Positions 1 through 11,640 of a stretch of DNA of 64,000 nt are shown here, in pieces. Source of the DNA: Combretum micranthum (lineage: Eukaryota > Streptophyta > Magnoliopsida > Myrtales > Combretaceae); assembly GCA_024138025.1 (NCBI GenBank), contig JAMXBD010000025.1:1555501-1619500 (forward strand). Reading direction: 5' to 3'. The first letter of the stretch is position 1. Each line of letters begins with the position of its first letter. Position numbers and translations under genes: made by a program. Below the pieces are notes generated by a model. It was not told where the DNA came from, ran no database searches, and worked only from the letters and a program-made list of their open reading frames with translations.

Positions 1-3000
1 CTCAATATGGTAATCTGGAAATAATTATTTGAGCACTTAGTATTTATTTGTGGTTGATGTTAAACGTCATATGAATTGATTTCTTTTTAACATATTCTCC
101 CATCCCCATGATCTATGTACAAATCATAACTAGATAAATTAAATGGTATATCCTCATCACTTGTACCTGAAAAATGAAAAGAATGAGCGAAATCGCTCAA
201 TACGCCAATCCATAAAACAAATGCATATGCACACGGAACATATATATCAAATGCAACTTAATCTAATGCAAACAACCAGATTATTATCTTTATTAAGCCA
301 GCAAATCAATACAGTTCAGAATTACTGTACATTAGTCCCGAACCTGGAGTAACTCAGACCCCATGAGAAAATCAACCAACTCTTTGAAAATAGATAATTA
401 TATACATATATTGGTGAATGGGTACTCTCGAAACACCCGCAGCCATACTGCTAAATCACCTAAATCTACTGGAATCATCTCCAAGTACAACTCCACTAAA
501 GACAATGACACACAAAGATTATCAGGGTGCCTCACCAATATCACTGTCGGCCGGGTCTTTACTGGTCAAAGCCAAAGACATCCAAAAAAACAAATTAAGC
601 CAAATAGAATTAAGTTTATTTATATATCTGTTCCTACAGACAACAATCAGAAAACTAAACCTACAAGCAAATACAACAAACAAGAAAATATCGTACCTAG
701 ATTCGCTTCATCTCCAATCTCACCAACAGAACTTCTATCAGAAAAGAATTCCTAATCTCACAAGAATTCCTGATCCACAACATATCTCAATCAATTTCGA
801 TTTCATGCACATAATAAACTCCTAACCCTGAATTCCATAAATTGTATTCCTAATCACAGATCTATAAAGATCAACACACCTGTTCCTTTTGTTCACAATT
901 CAACAAAACCTTCAAACACAGCTTTCACCAAAATTCTTAGTTATCTCCACAATTCCTTCAATATAAAGATTCTTAATGAATAAAACAATTACTAGAAAAG
1001 ATTATAATTTTACAACCACAAAGATTTGTTTAGATCCACACTTACCTAGAACGTGCAGATCTCGCTTGAATAGAACCTTAATTCAAACAAATAATATACT
1101 ACGATCATAATCCTATAATTTGTTAATCTTAAGAAATTACAAATTTTAAGATAGATCTTACCTTTAATTGATCCTAGATTCTCTTAGATCTCCAAAAACC
1201 ATATATTGAATCAAAGTAGGATTCTTCCTCGAAAGCTCATTCAAAAACCACAAGTAGAATCCTAAGAAAGATGTAGATTTCTCGAATCCTTGAAAAATCA
1301 TGATTTGATTTTCTTATCTGAACCAAAATCTTGATCTCTTCTTGATGAGAAACTCACAATAGATCTTTTTAGAGAGGTTTTTAGGTTTAGAAAGAAGAGA
1401 AATAGGGTAAAGATATAAATAAACTTTTGTGACTCTTCAATTTCCGTAATAGTACATTGGAAGCAAAAAGACAAAAAATCCTTCAATTGTCGTAACAACA
1501 TAGGAATAAAAAAGACATGAAACCCTTTAATTCTTGTAACAGCACAAGAAATGACAAGACACCTCGTGTATTATATACCTGTCATATAATACACTTAAAT
1601 AAAACTTATGAACATGGACTATAAAAATCCTCTCATTTTATATCAAATGACATCTTTGCCCTTCAATATAAAATATTTATTTGTATATTATAGAAATGGT
1701 ATGAAGAGGATGGCTAATTAGGATTAAGGTATATGAATATTGAAGTTATGCGTCAAGGTTTTAATGGTGGGATATGTGCACATGGAAATAATTTAGGCGG
1801 TTTTAAAAAAAATCATATATTTATAAAATAAAAAATCAAGTAATTATTTATTTAATTAATTATCTCTCTTTTAGCAGTTATATCATATGGGTGCAGTGGG
1901 GGTGGGGAAAAAAAAAAAGATCAAACCAAGCCAATAATATATATTTTTTTTAATAATTTGAATTAAAAAATTTCTAATCTAAATCGATGCGTAAATTTAT
2001 GGATGATCCAAAGGATAAACTAATTCAATTTGTAACATTAGACATAACTAACTTATTGTTTCATTATTACATTTATTATTTGATAAATATTAGTTGAAAT
2101 TAGCTTATTCTATTTTCTTTTTTTTATTGCTTTTTCATGTTCAACAAAGATTCTCCCCTTAGTGACTTGATATTGTTTTCCTTTTCAATCTTTTTAAACC
2201 CAATATAGACTTTGTTTATTTAATTATGACTTTTATTATGTATTAATTATTTAATATACTTTGTTGATAGATAAATTTCGTTGGTATATGATTGACTGGA
2301 TAGTTTTATGAAGGATTATGAATTATACTTTGTTATATATTAATTAGAAATGTACCTTATTGATGGATGATTGGGCAGTGACTGAATAACTTTATAAAGG
2401 ACTATAGATTATGAACATGGATAGGTCTATGCAAGGGCCAACGGGAGGCCTCAACCTACCGAAACTAGGGAAAAATTAATTTTTTTTAAAAGAAAACAAA
2501 AATATATTATATGTATATTATAAAGAGAAAGTTTTAATATAAGAATAAGTATGATTTACTGGTTAATTATTTTTTAAATCTGTCAGGTCATGGTTCAAGT
2601 TCCATAAGTACACTTTTTCCACATTTTTAACATTCATTTATTACACTAATTATTCATTCTAAAGTATATTACAAATAAATAATTATGTATTTGTATTACA
2701 ATTGAATCTTATTGCACACTAATTATATAATTTGATTTACTAAATTTTTTCTAGCAATTAATGTTATTAAAATGTACATGAATTATTAAATAACTATTCT
2801 ATGTAAGTATATTATATGATTTATTTATGCTAAAAGCAATCATATTTTACACTAATTATATAATTTGATTTAATAGCATTTTTTATACAATTAATGTTAT
2901 GAAGATGGACATGAATTATATTGAATAAATATGATATATAGATATATTTTATAATTTATTTTTATCAAAAGAAAAACTAATATAGATATTAGCTCTATAT

Positions 3001-5279
3001 TTTTTATTAATAATTACTTTTTCAAGTGAAATATATACATTTTCTTACAAATCCATCAAATATTCTTAATTATAGTTTGAATGATATTTTTCATGAAGTT
3101 TTAAAAAATATCACAGATAAATCATTAACAAAATTTTTATAAATATATAAGATGTAATATAACTGTAATAACGAGAAAATATAAATGAATTATTCTAGAA
3201 TTAGCTTAATTAAAATCTGACCTTCTAGTTGTATAGTCTCGTGTCTGTCCTAATTATGAATGTAGTGCTTTCATGAAGTAATTTGTGGTGGTTTGCAATT
3301 TGAATTTTGAAAGCAATATTTTTATTTTTTTTCCTATATTAGTTTTTTTTCCTCACAAAGTTACAACGATTTAATTATATTTATAATTACACATATATAT
3401 TTCCATTTTCTTTCTATATCAGCGATTCAATCATCTTTGTAACAATATTTACTCACTACCCTTTCAAAAAAATAAATAATTTGATGCCTACATTTAGCAA
3501 CCATTATCAATTATCTTTGCATCAATGTTTTTTTTTCTTTCAAGATTTAAATATGTGAATACATGCATTAGGGCAAAGATAAAAACAAAATTTTTCTTTT
3601 TAATTAGAATATTGATTTAATCTATAATCCAAAACAAACCATTATTTAGTAGTTAAATTTGAACCATACCCTCATTTAATTGTTTGATCTGGGATGAAAA
3701 CAAAAACAAAAACAAAAACGAACCATAATAATTCAAGTTGATTTTTTAGGAAAAACTGAATCAAATAGGTTCATAAGCAACCCCTAGGGTCCAACATCTA
3801 CTAGTAATAATAAAGTAGAAAGCTTTTTGGTGTCTTAACATCTAATCTAATTGTTCTAATATTTTACTCAACTTAATAAAATTTATACAAATATTTTTTT
3901 TTCCAATAACTCTCCACCACTCCCAATACCATTATTTTTTTTTATCGCTTTCACTAACCACTATATACATCATGTGTTATAATGTTCACATTGTATTGAT
4001 ATTTATACATATAATGTCAATGGAAGATCTATTCGTGTATCTTTTTAATTGGAAATTATTTCTTATTTAGGAGTCCAATTGAAATTAATTACTTAAATAA
4101 GATTAGACTAAAATTAATTACTAAAATACAACATAAAACAGGATATAAGAATTTATATGTATTATTCACATATTGCGATAAGAACACATGATTTCCATTG
4201 AAATATACTCCTTGCAAAATAAAGATGAATGAGTCCGTATGATCAAATCAGACTTAACAAAATGAAAAAAATCATGTGATTTGTCAAGTAAAATGAAAAT
4301 GGTATTGTGAAATTGAGTAAAATGAAAAAGTAATGTGACTTGTTAGACAAAATAGGTACCGTGGTTCTGAGCAAAATAAACTAGCCTGACTTGTTAAGTA
4401 CAACAAGTACTGTGATTCTTGGAAAAAATGAAGACATGGCTCCTAAAGTCATGTAAAATGTAAAATTCAAATATGGAACAACGACCTATCGCAATATGTG
4501 TAAAAAAAAAAAATGCTATATCCCGCTTTAAAAATGCAATTTAGCAATAGTACAAAAACTTGATATTGCGTGTCCAAAACGCGATTTACTATAAATTTTG
4601 CATATCTTGATTTTGAAATGTGATTTTCGAATGTATTTTAGTGTTCATATAATTAAGAATTTTTTTTATGTATATAAATATATCATCTATATATACATGA
4701 CACTCAATTTTTTATCAAAACCATTAACATTATAACATGCTGTTTTTTTTAAGTGTTGGTAAGAGAAGGCAATAGCGTATGATAAAGAATCTGATACAAT
4801 TATATTAAAAAAATCAATACAAACTATAGACACCTTATTTTTGCCCACTAAACTTTTAAAATATATGTATACTAGGCTAAATTAAAGGAATTTCAAAATA
4901 TATTTCAAGGCCTAGTTTTATTTAAAATATCGTTATTAAAAGAATAAGCTTAAAATCATAAAATTCAAGCTCAAAAAAATATGGAATTTGTTATATATTT
5001 GATATGAACTCAATTAAATGACCCATAACGTGCTAGCCATTTGGTTGAGTTCAGACCTAAAACCTTAAAAGAATTTTATTTACATTTAATTAAATTTCAT
5101 CTATGATTAACAGTTTGTTAGTAGCCTTAGCAAAGAAATACCATTTTCATGACAAACCTTCCTTATATCGGGTAATTTGATAAAATTACTAATTCCTCAA
5201 ACATTCTTAGCTGCAAAATTCATGATGATTGATTTAAAAAAAAAAAAAAAAAAACAAGACATCCTTTGTGCTATGTATG
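1..5279. other. Intergenic AT-rich DNA with no recognisable gene
   Basis: No exon chain or protein family is recognisable here. Two overlapping open frames lie at 363-755 and 418-825 (130 and 135 codons). The strand there is poor in G, so stop codons are rarer by chance, and neither frame looks like a known domain. On the minus strand, 1250-1600 has a TATA-like stretch near 1416 followed by a stop-rich leader, which could be part of an LTR, but I cannot find its partner. Short A/T and AAAAAC runs occur, for example 3691-3720. A dispersed repeat starts near 4068 and is listed separately. Confidence 0.5.
4068..4640 (+). repeat. Dispersed repeat, copy 1 (relative near 11988)
   Basis: Shares a diverged block with 11988-12310 in the same orientation. 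Both begin with CCAATTGAAATTAATTA and contain several GCGATTT/ATCGCAATATG-type motifs in otherwise AT-rich DNA. Copy 1 also has about three degenerate tandem units of roughly 55 bp at 4273-4440, each with a GTGAYTTGTYA-like start. No coding capacity is visible. The family is unidentified and was matched by eye only. Confidence 0.35.
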
Positions 5280-6597
5280 AGAGTGCTTTCTACATTTGAA
5301 GAACTTCTTCTTCTTCTTCTTCTTCTTTTTTGCCTAAAGAGCTCTTACTACCGCTAGAGTGGAGCTCTTCCAATTGCTGAAGAGGTGCCAAAGGAAAAAT
5401 CTCTAAGGTGAACTTTGATGTCTTTATCCACTTATATCAGAGTTGTAGTAGGAGTAGAAGCAACACCATCTTGATCATTAAGGGTCCCCAACTCTTGTTT
5501 AGATGTTTAATATTGTTTAAAATTGGAATCTCAGAAACATGAGAAGGCATAAGCTCAATGCTTTGAAAATGGATAGGAGCATCCGAGGCTATCTCAACTT
5601 CCTTGAAACTTAAAGTGTTAGCAAATTTGATAGGAGATAAGCCCTCTTCTTCTCTAACCACTAGTCTATTGTTACACTCACGAGTGGAAGGTAGATTCCC
5701 TCAGTCGGGAATCTCAACAGGGCGAGCTATCTTCTTCCATTTTCTCTTACCACAAGGAGAAACAGGATTTACTTCATCTTAAGGGGTTGTTCTAGAGGAG
5801 CAAGAGAGTCCAAAAACTTTACATTTGAAACAATAAGGAGATAAACCATTGGTATTTGACATGACAATAGTTGAGTTGCCATCTTCTCTAATGTCTTCAA
5901 CTTAGTGAGTTGGTTCATCTTTGGCATCAAGCTCAATGAATACTCTAACTTGATTAGCCTTCTCTCTGGAAGCTATTAAAGAGTATGCCTGCAATAAGAT
6001 TCCTACCCCACTTGTTAATTAGTTGATACCTTCAACATTAATATATTCGTAAGGTATCTTAGATAATAAAACCAAAGCTAGGAAAACAGATGGTTGTATC
6101 TTACTCAAGGATATTCCTCTTCTCCATTTCTATACGACTAGGTATCTTTAGGCAAAGTGCCATGGTTTTAAAGAGAATGAAATCCAGATTGGAAGAAGAG
6201 GCAAAGTGAAAACAGAAGAAAAAAAAAAAAAAACCTGTCTGCTTCCTAAGACATTAAGAATACCATAATCCTTCCAAACTCTAAGAGCATGGATGGAACA
6301 AGGGAAATATAGATCTTTCGAACTAAGGAAATACCCTATAAAGATCAAGTCCCAATATTTAGCTCATTTTTCTACTACAGCTAGATGAGGCTTAACATTG
6401 GCCATCAAGCTTTTAGCGGCTCGAAGAAAGTAAGAAAGCTTAAAATCCGAGGTCACTCTATTCAGCATAGGGATTTGACCTCAAATTTCAACAAAAGAAT
6501 TTTGCTTAGGATTAGGAGAGTTATCAGCTTCAACTTTATCGAAAACTTTGTTGAGATTATCTTTAGAAGAGTTAAAAAGAAGAGCCAAAGTACCCAT
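5280..6597 (-). pseudogene. Decayed LINE-type ORF1 (DUF4283 plus zinc knuckle)
   Basis: Read on the minus strand from an ATG at 6597, the sequence gives a broken plant DUF4283-type reading, the nucleic-acid-binding gag-like domain found in ORF1 of plant L1-like retrotransposons and derived host genes. Visible blocks, in order: an N-terminal helical segment, KYWDLIFIGYFLSSKDLYFP near 6320-6370, HALRVWKDYGILNVLGS, a poly-Phe stretch, PWHFA near 6150, a GVGILLQAYSLIASREKAN segment near 5960-6010, and a zinc-knuckle relative CFKCKVFGLSC near 5820-5850. Several in-frame stops and shifts interrupt it. No endonuclease or reverse transcriptase ORF2 follows below 5280. A tandem TTC run (5299-5330) encodes a terminal Glu stretch. 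I am confident of the domain and less sure that the parent was a LINE. Confidence 0.7.
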
Positions 6598-6780
6598 AAG
6601 TATCTAGGCTCAGTCTAGAAAAAACAAAAGGTTAATTGAACACAAAACAAATTGGATTAATTGTCCTTTGGCCTGATAGAAAAGAAAGCAATGGGACAGG
6701 CCTAACCTCAAGAGGGAAAGGGCCCCCCACTATGGAACTAGCCTTAAGACAATGTTAAGCAACACCACCCTTCATTGGTA

Positions 6781-7085
6781 GTGAATGAGAGGCACGAGGT
6801 CGGGCTGAAGAAGAAAGAGAGAAGGATGGAATCTCAAGAAGGAGAAGAGAGAAACGGAAAGAAGCGAAGAGGCTGGCCAGGAAAAGGAGAGAGGGTAACG
6901 GAAGAAAGAGGATGAGAGAGGGATACGAGTGGCAAAAAGAAAGGGTAGAGGTGAGAAAGAAAAAGAGGAAAAAAAAAAAAGATGAGGGGACAAAGGAAAG
7001 AGGATAAAAGGGTAGAGAAAGAGAAGGATGAGGAGGTAGAGAAAGGACAAGAGAAGGGAAGAGACGATGAGGAAGAAGAATAAGA
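6781..7085. repeat. 300-bp purine-rich (plus) / pyrimidine-rich (minus) tract
   Basis: Nearly all bases on the plus strand are A or G for about 300 bp. On the minus strand this CT-rich block lies just upstream of the decayed DUF4283 reading frame, where a 5' leader would be. The open frames within it (6772-7050 and 6834-7091, minus) are Ser/Phe/Leu/Pro low-complexity products of the base bias, not genes. Confidence 0.7.
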
Positions 7086-7142
7086 AACCATAATTTCTTA
7101 AGGTAGGTCTTTTTAAAAAACAGGAGAGAGCATCTTCTCTTT

Positions 7143-7383
7143 CGTCTGTTTGGATAATCTGTTTTTCATTTGTATCTGTATCTGTATCTGTATCGAAACA
7201 ATATATATATATCGGATTTGTATTTATGTTTTATCTATATTTGATCTATTTGAACTTTTCATGAGAGCTATCAACTTTTTTTTTTTTATCTATATCTATT
7301 TTTTAATGAACAATTTGTTAGAAAAAAAATATTTAAAAAAGTACTTGTATATGTTTAAAAAAGCTAAACAAACAAACCCTTAA
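7143..7383 (+). mobile_element. MITE-like element, family shared with 57751-57960
   Basis: The left edge reads GTCTGTTTGGATAA and the right edge, reverse-complemented, reads AAGGGTTTGTTTGTTTAGC, giving loose terminal inverted repeats. A (TGTATC)4 microsatellite at 7171-7195 and a TATATATCGGATTTGTATTTA block resemble, in inverse orientation, the sequence at 57751-57960. There is no coding capacity. Class is uncertain (PIF/Harbinger-like ends); boundaries are approximate. Confidence 0.4.
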
Positions 7384-7900
7384 ACAACTCTTTTCTCCTT
7401 TTTCTCATCTTTTCTCCTTTTTTGGCCAATCCTTTTTTCTTGTCTATAATAACAATTTTTTATGATATTCTTGGCAATGATATATATTGTAATTTGTAAG
7501 ATTATTAATGAAAATTTAAAAAAAAAAATAACATATATATACATATAAAGATAATAAACTTTTCCAATCTCAATATATTATTTAAATATTAAATAATTAT
7601 TTTTATAAAAGTAAAACCAAGCATTTACAACTCATTACTTCGCTATAATTATAATTCCATTACGGTCTTATTCCTTATAAATGGCTCTTGCGGTATTCAC
7701 TTGACTGCCATTCTTTTCTCAAACCTATGAATGACATTTTAATGCTAGAATTGACTTTTTTTTTCTTCAAAATACCCCAATTTAAATAAAAAAATTAATA
7801 AAGAAAAATCTTATTACAGTTCTATTCTATTCCTCAATAATAGGAATTCCATTACAGCCTTATTCATTCAGCGAAGTCAATGGGCCATTAAAGTTTATTC

Positions 7901-7936
<36 letters not shown>

Positions 7937-8273
7937 CAATATGACTCAAAACACCATTTAACAAAGGAGCACCACCCTCATCATAAAAGCAGGATGGCAT
8001 TTTCGGATAGGACAAGTCTTTTAAAAAATGTCCGAAACCAAGTATTTCCACTGCAAAGCTCTAAAAGAACAAAAACATCACATAAACTACAATTCTACAA
8101 TTCAATATTAAATAAATGTTATACCATGATTTCCTGTTACAAGAATGACACAAGCTTCTTGTTGAATCTGGACATCAATACAAAATGGAATACTGGGATC
8201 ACCATTTTTTGGGACGAAAATATTTGATCCCAAAGTATAGTTTCCCAGCGATTAGAAATTCAAAATTGCAGTG
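7384..8273. other. Intergenic, no gene seen
   Basis: AT-rich sequence between the element at 7143 and the 3' end of the PLA2 gene. It contains an (AT)n microsatellite at about 7913-7932 and two similar blocks (ATTCCATTACRGYCTTATTC at about 7667 and 7842) that may be edges of a small repeat. The last few hundred bases may include the PLA2 3' UTR, but no poly(A) site can be fixed. Confidence 0.4.
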
Positions 8274-9965
8274 TCATAGTTCAAACTTCGAGCTGCCCAA
8301 TTCACTCAGCATAATAGCCATGTCCATCCCCTGTACCATGGTAGGCACAGCTGTATCATAAGGACACTCCCGAGAAAAACCAACCTTCCCAGATTTTTGC
8401 ACTTTCTTGATGCAGCTCTTAAACTTCTCGTGACATTTTACACTCATCATACCTAGGAAAAGAAAATCAAGTTGTTTAGTTGGAAGCACAAACCATATTT
8501 TCTCCCACATTGCCAAAGTAGGAGCCGTTGCAGAATTGAGATCTCTAAGAACTCCAGAATGTTAACCCCTCTACGTTCCGATTTGATCCATAGACCATGT
8601 TTTAAGAAGCTTCTAAAAGTTGCACAATATGTTGTCATAAGTTCTAAGGACCCGACAGCTTGATACTAAAATCTGAAATGGACAAAGCATGATCTTGCCA
8701 TGGCTTCAGTGGTGACAACTAAAGCACAAGCTTCACAATCTAAAGATGAAACCAAACAAATTTCTCTATCTAAAACGCTCTATTTAACATGAACAAAGCA
8801 GAAATCAACTTCCATTAGGAATTATAAATTTATAATAAATGAAAACATCTCAGATGAATCTAATATAGTCTGATGGATGTCCCAGATAGTGTCTGATTTC
8901 AAGTTCTCCTACTATTAATTACATTCTACCATTGGACGCGAATTCGTTTTAATATGAAAAAAAAAAAAAAGAAATTACTATTACAAAAGAACTCAAGACC
9001 AATATTACCTGAAGGAGATAAATCACTTAGCAGAAGATTTCAAAAATTTCTGGGGAGAAAGAAGTAAAAACCATGTCATAAGACAATCCTTTTCCTTTCT
9101 AATCCATAGTCTGTCTCTTTTTATAAGAACAATTCAAGAAAAATTAATCAAAAACTATTCAAATTTATCATTTTTAACAGGACCAATCACCACTACAAGA
9201 TCATAAAAAACAAAAAACTTTCCTTTTTTTATTAAATTTTATTCCATATCATCGGTTTTAGACCGTAATTAACTAATCAAAGCATTCGAACACGCTTCTA
9301 TCTCAGAAAATAATATTTCACAGATATGATTTGAATTTGTCACAAATAATATTTTCCGCTATAACGGAAAATCACGAATGCTATGGCCAATACACATCCC
9401 AGAGTATCGTTTGACATGAAAGAAACACGCATTCTAGGAAAAATTTTCCAGTAAATATCCAGGCGAAACGAATTAACGAGCACATTGGAAAACAAAAACC
9501 TTTTTTCTCGACGCATTCGTCGTGAATTTTGCAACAAGCATCCAAATCATCACACGGTTTCTCTCCACGACAACCAGTCCATCCTACACCACAGTACTTC
9601 CCGTATCTGATCCCGACCGCTACAAAAAAAAAATTAAAAAAGAGTAAAAAAAAAAGCCTAATTTAATTAAGAAAATTATAAAACATGAAAAACGAGAATG
9701 AGCTAATGACATGCAAGGGATGCGTACCGTTGCAATTCTCTGCGACGCAGGTTCTGCTGCACCTCACCTACCAACAAATAAGAAAGGAACACTTTCAGAT
9801 TAGCTAATCAATGGAATGGATTGGCTAGGGTTTCTCTGTTTCATTGATTTTGGATATATATAAATTTTTTACCTGGGAGTCTTTGGAGGAGCACTCGGCT
9901 ACAGCAAAGATGACAATGGTGATTAGAGCGATCGCCGCAGCATCGCGCCTTCCCGTGCGCACCAT
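8274..9965 (-). CDS. Secretory phospholipase A2 (plant group XI, beta/gamma-like)
   Basis: Hydrolyses the sn-2 ester of phospholipids, releasing lysophospholipid and free fatty acid; Ca-dependent, acting in the secretory pathway or apoplast. Four exons join in frame with GT-AG introns: 9873-9965, 9728-9767, 9500-9619, 8274-8452, giving 143 aa, usual for this family. Residues 1 to about 23 are a signal peptide with a hydrophobic core (AIALITIVIFAVA). The Ca-loop is YGKYCGVGWTGC. The active-site block is DACCKIHDEC, with catalytic His77 and Asp78. Twelve Cys of the mature protein (34, 38, 43, 54, 61, 67, 73, 74, 80, 91, 98, 114) fit the six-disulphide plant fold; Cys25 is extra. The C-terminus KFEL resembles KTEL/KDEL, suggesting retention or recycling in the ER. 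The start is the only ATG giving a signal peptide in frame; the TGA stop is at 8274-8276. Chained by eye; very confident of family. Confidence 0.93.
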
Positions 9966-10080
9966 TCTCTCCCCTTCCCTGTTTCTCTCTCTCTCCGTTT
10001 CTTTTGGAGGTCGGAGAGATATCTGGTAATTGCAGTTAATAGATCAACCATGCGATGATGTGTTTTTACCAATGAGAAGG
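9966..10080 (-). promoter_or_regulatory. Putative PLA2 5' leader and core promoter
   Basis: Upstream of the PLA2 ATG on the minus strand is a CT/GA-rich leader (9966-10020), then an ATTGG (CCAAT-type) motif near 10070. No good TATA box is seen, so the transcription start cannot be placed. Assignment rests on position and composition. Confidence 0.3.
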
Positions 10081-11269
10081 CGCGTAAGAAATTTAAAAAC
10101 ATGGATGCGCGTGGATGACCTTTCTTCTTCTATTTGTCAGTTGACATGGGCCAGAGGCCCAGAATCAATATTATTAAAGTAAAAATGGACGGTCACTTTA
10201 GCATTTTAAATTCTTATTATGTATATTATTTAATTATAAAGGAAATTAAAACATTTTTCTTAAATTAGTAATTGTTCTTTCTGTAATTACTTTTTCAAAA
10301 TAATAACCATTCCTTTCACACTTAAAAAGTAAAAAAAAAAAAAAAACATAATTTTCTTAAATTGTATATAATTTTAATGTGATAGAAGATATTATTTACT
10401 AATTTAGAACTTTTTGCAATAAATATCTATATGTTTTTTCTTACTTCTCTTTTCACTCATAAAAAAATGAATTCCTCATATATTTAAATATAAATACTTT
10501 TTCCTATCACATGCATCAATGGTGTATTGACCGTTAATATATTAAAAGGAAAGGATATGGCTCTTCTTAAATATCTTAAACAAGGGAAATAAATTTTTAT
10601 AATTATGTATTAATTTTTGGGTGTAAGACTTAATAGTATAAAGAAATCATTCAAATATAAATTATATAATTTTAATTATCGAATATCGATATAAATTGTA
10701 GCTATTTAATTTTATAACGAAATCACATACAAAACATATGATTTATAAATAGTGGTACATCGCAAAATCTTATGTTAAATATGCAACATGCTTTCAATGA
10801 AAAGTTTAAGTATTTTCACCAAAGTCATACAAGATATAATGTGGGTAGGGAAAAATTAGTAATTATGTAATTATTTTCATGATATTAGTTTTGTATTATG
10901 AGATTATTGAGGGATGAATAAGCAAGCAGATGTCTCATTAACTTTTATGCAAATTTTTGTAAGAATACACACGAATATTTCCATCATCACTCTCGCAATA
11001 AAAAATGGGAAAAGTTATATTGGAAAAACATTTGGAGGAACGTTGAAATAGAGGATTAAGATTTTAAATGATTGAAAAAATAAATTAATGCCAATAAAAG
11101 TGTTGTATATAAGAGATAATGTTATTACAGACATGACACATTTAGCTAAAACCACATCATCATCTATTTTGTAATACTAAAGAGGAAAAGGTTTATCTTT
11201 TTCCAAAACCATTTTAAAGATCGGTCATTATATGAATTTATTTTTGTGTTAATTATTAAAAAAATGATA
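10081..11269. other. Intergenic AT-rich DNA, nothing recognised
   Basis: Low-complexity A/T sequence with short poly-A runs. No open frame with a recognisable domain, and no paired repeats noticed. Confidence 0.45.
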
Positions 11270-11640
11270 TGTGTTTTTACTAATTTACAAATTCATGACT
11301 TGTGTTAATTTTTTTAACAAATAAGTGATCCAAGTTTCATACAAAATATTAAAATAATTAATTACTATTAGAGGGATATGTGTTAAAGTCTTATTGGACT
11401 TAAAAAAAACTAATTTAATAAAAAATATTCCCAAATAAAATAAATATTAAAAATTAACTTTTTTAAATGAGAAAATTAAAAAATATATATAATTTATTTT
11501 TATGATCAATAAAATATTGACATGTGTTATTCTAAATTTATTAAATAATATTGTTACTTTTGTATGAAACTCGGATCGCTTATTTATCAAAAAAATTAAC
11601 ATGGGTCGAGTGTTTGCTAATTGATAAAAAAACAAGTTAA
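11270..11640. mobile_element. Foldback / MITE-like inverted repeat
   Basis: Two arms of about 85 bp, at 11270-11350 and 11553-11640, are inverted copies: TTAATTTTTTT, a short spacer, then AAGTGATCCAAGTTTCATAC on the left matches the reverse complement of the right arm with few changes. About 200 bp of AT-rich spacer lies between. No target duplication was established and there is no coding capacity. Confidence 0.6.

Noticed and set aside
1250..1600. Possible minus-strand LTR with TATA-like sequence
   Set aside because: No second copy, primer site or purine tract in the window.
2545..2620. Possible SINE or tRNA fragment with GGTCATGGTTCAAGTTCC
   Set aside because: Only a box-B-like piece is present; no box A or tail, too weak to annotate.
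6772..7091. Two minus-strand frames of 85-92 codons
   Set aside because: Low-complexity Ser/Phe/Leu/Pro translation of a CT-rich tract.
9340..9537. 65-codon minus frame beginning MLQNSRRMRREKR
   Set aside because: Out of frame with PLA2 exon 3; the true frame ends at the donor near 9500.
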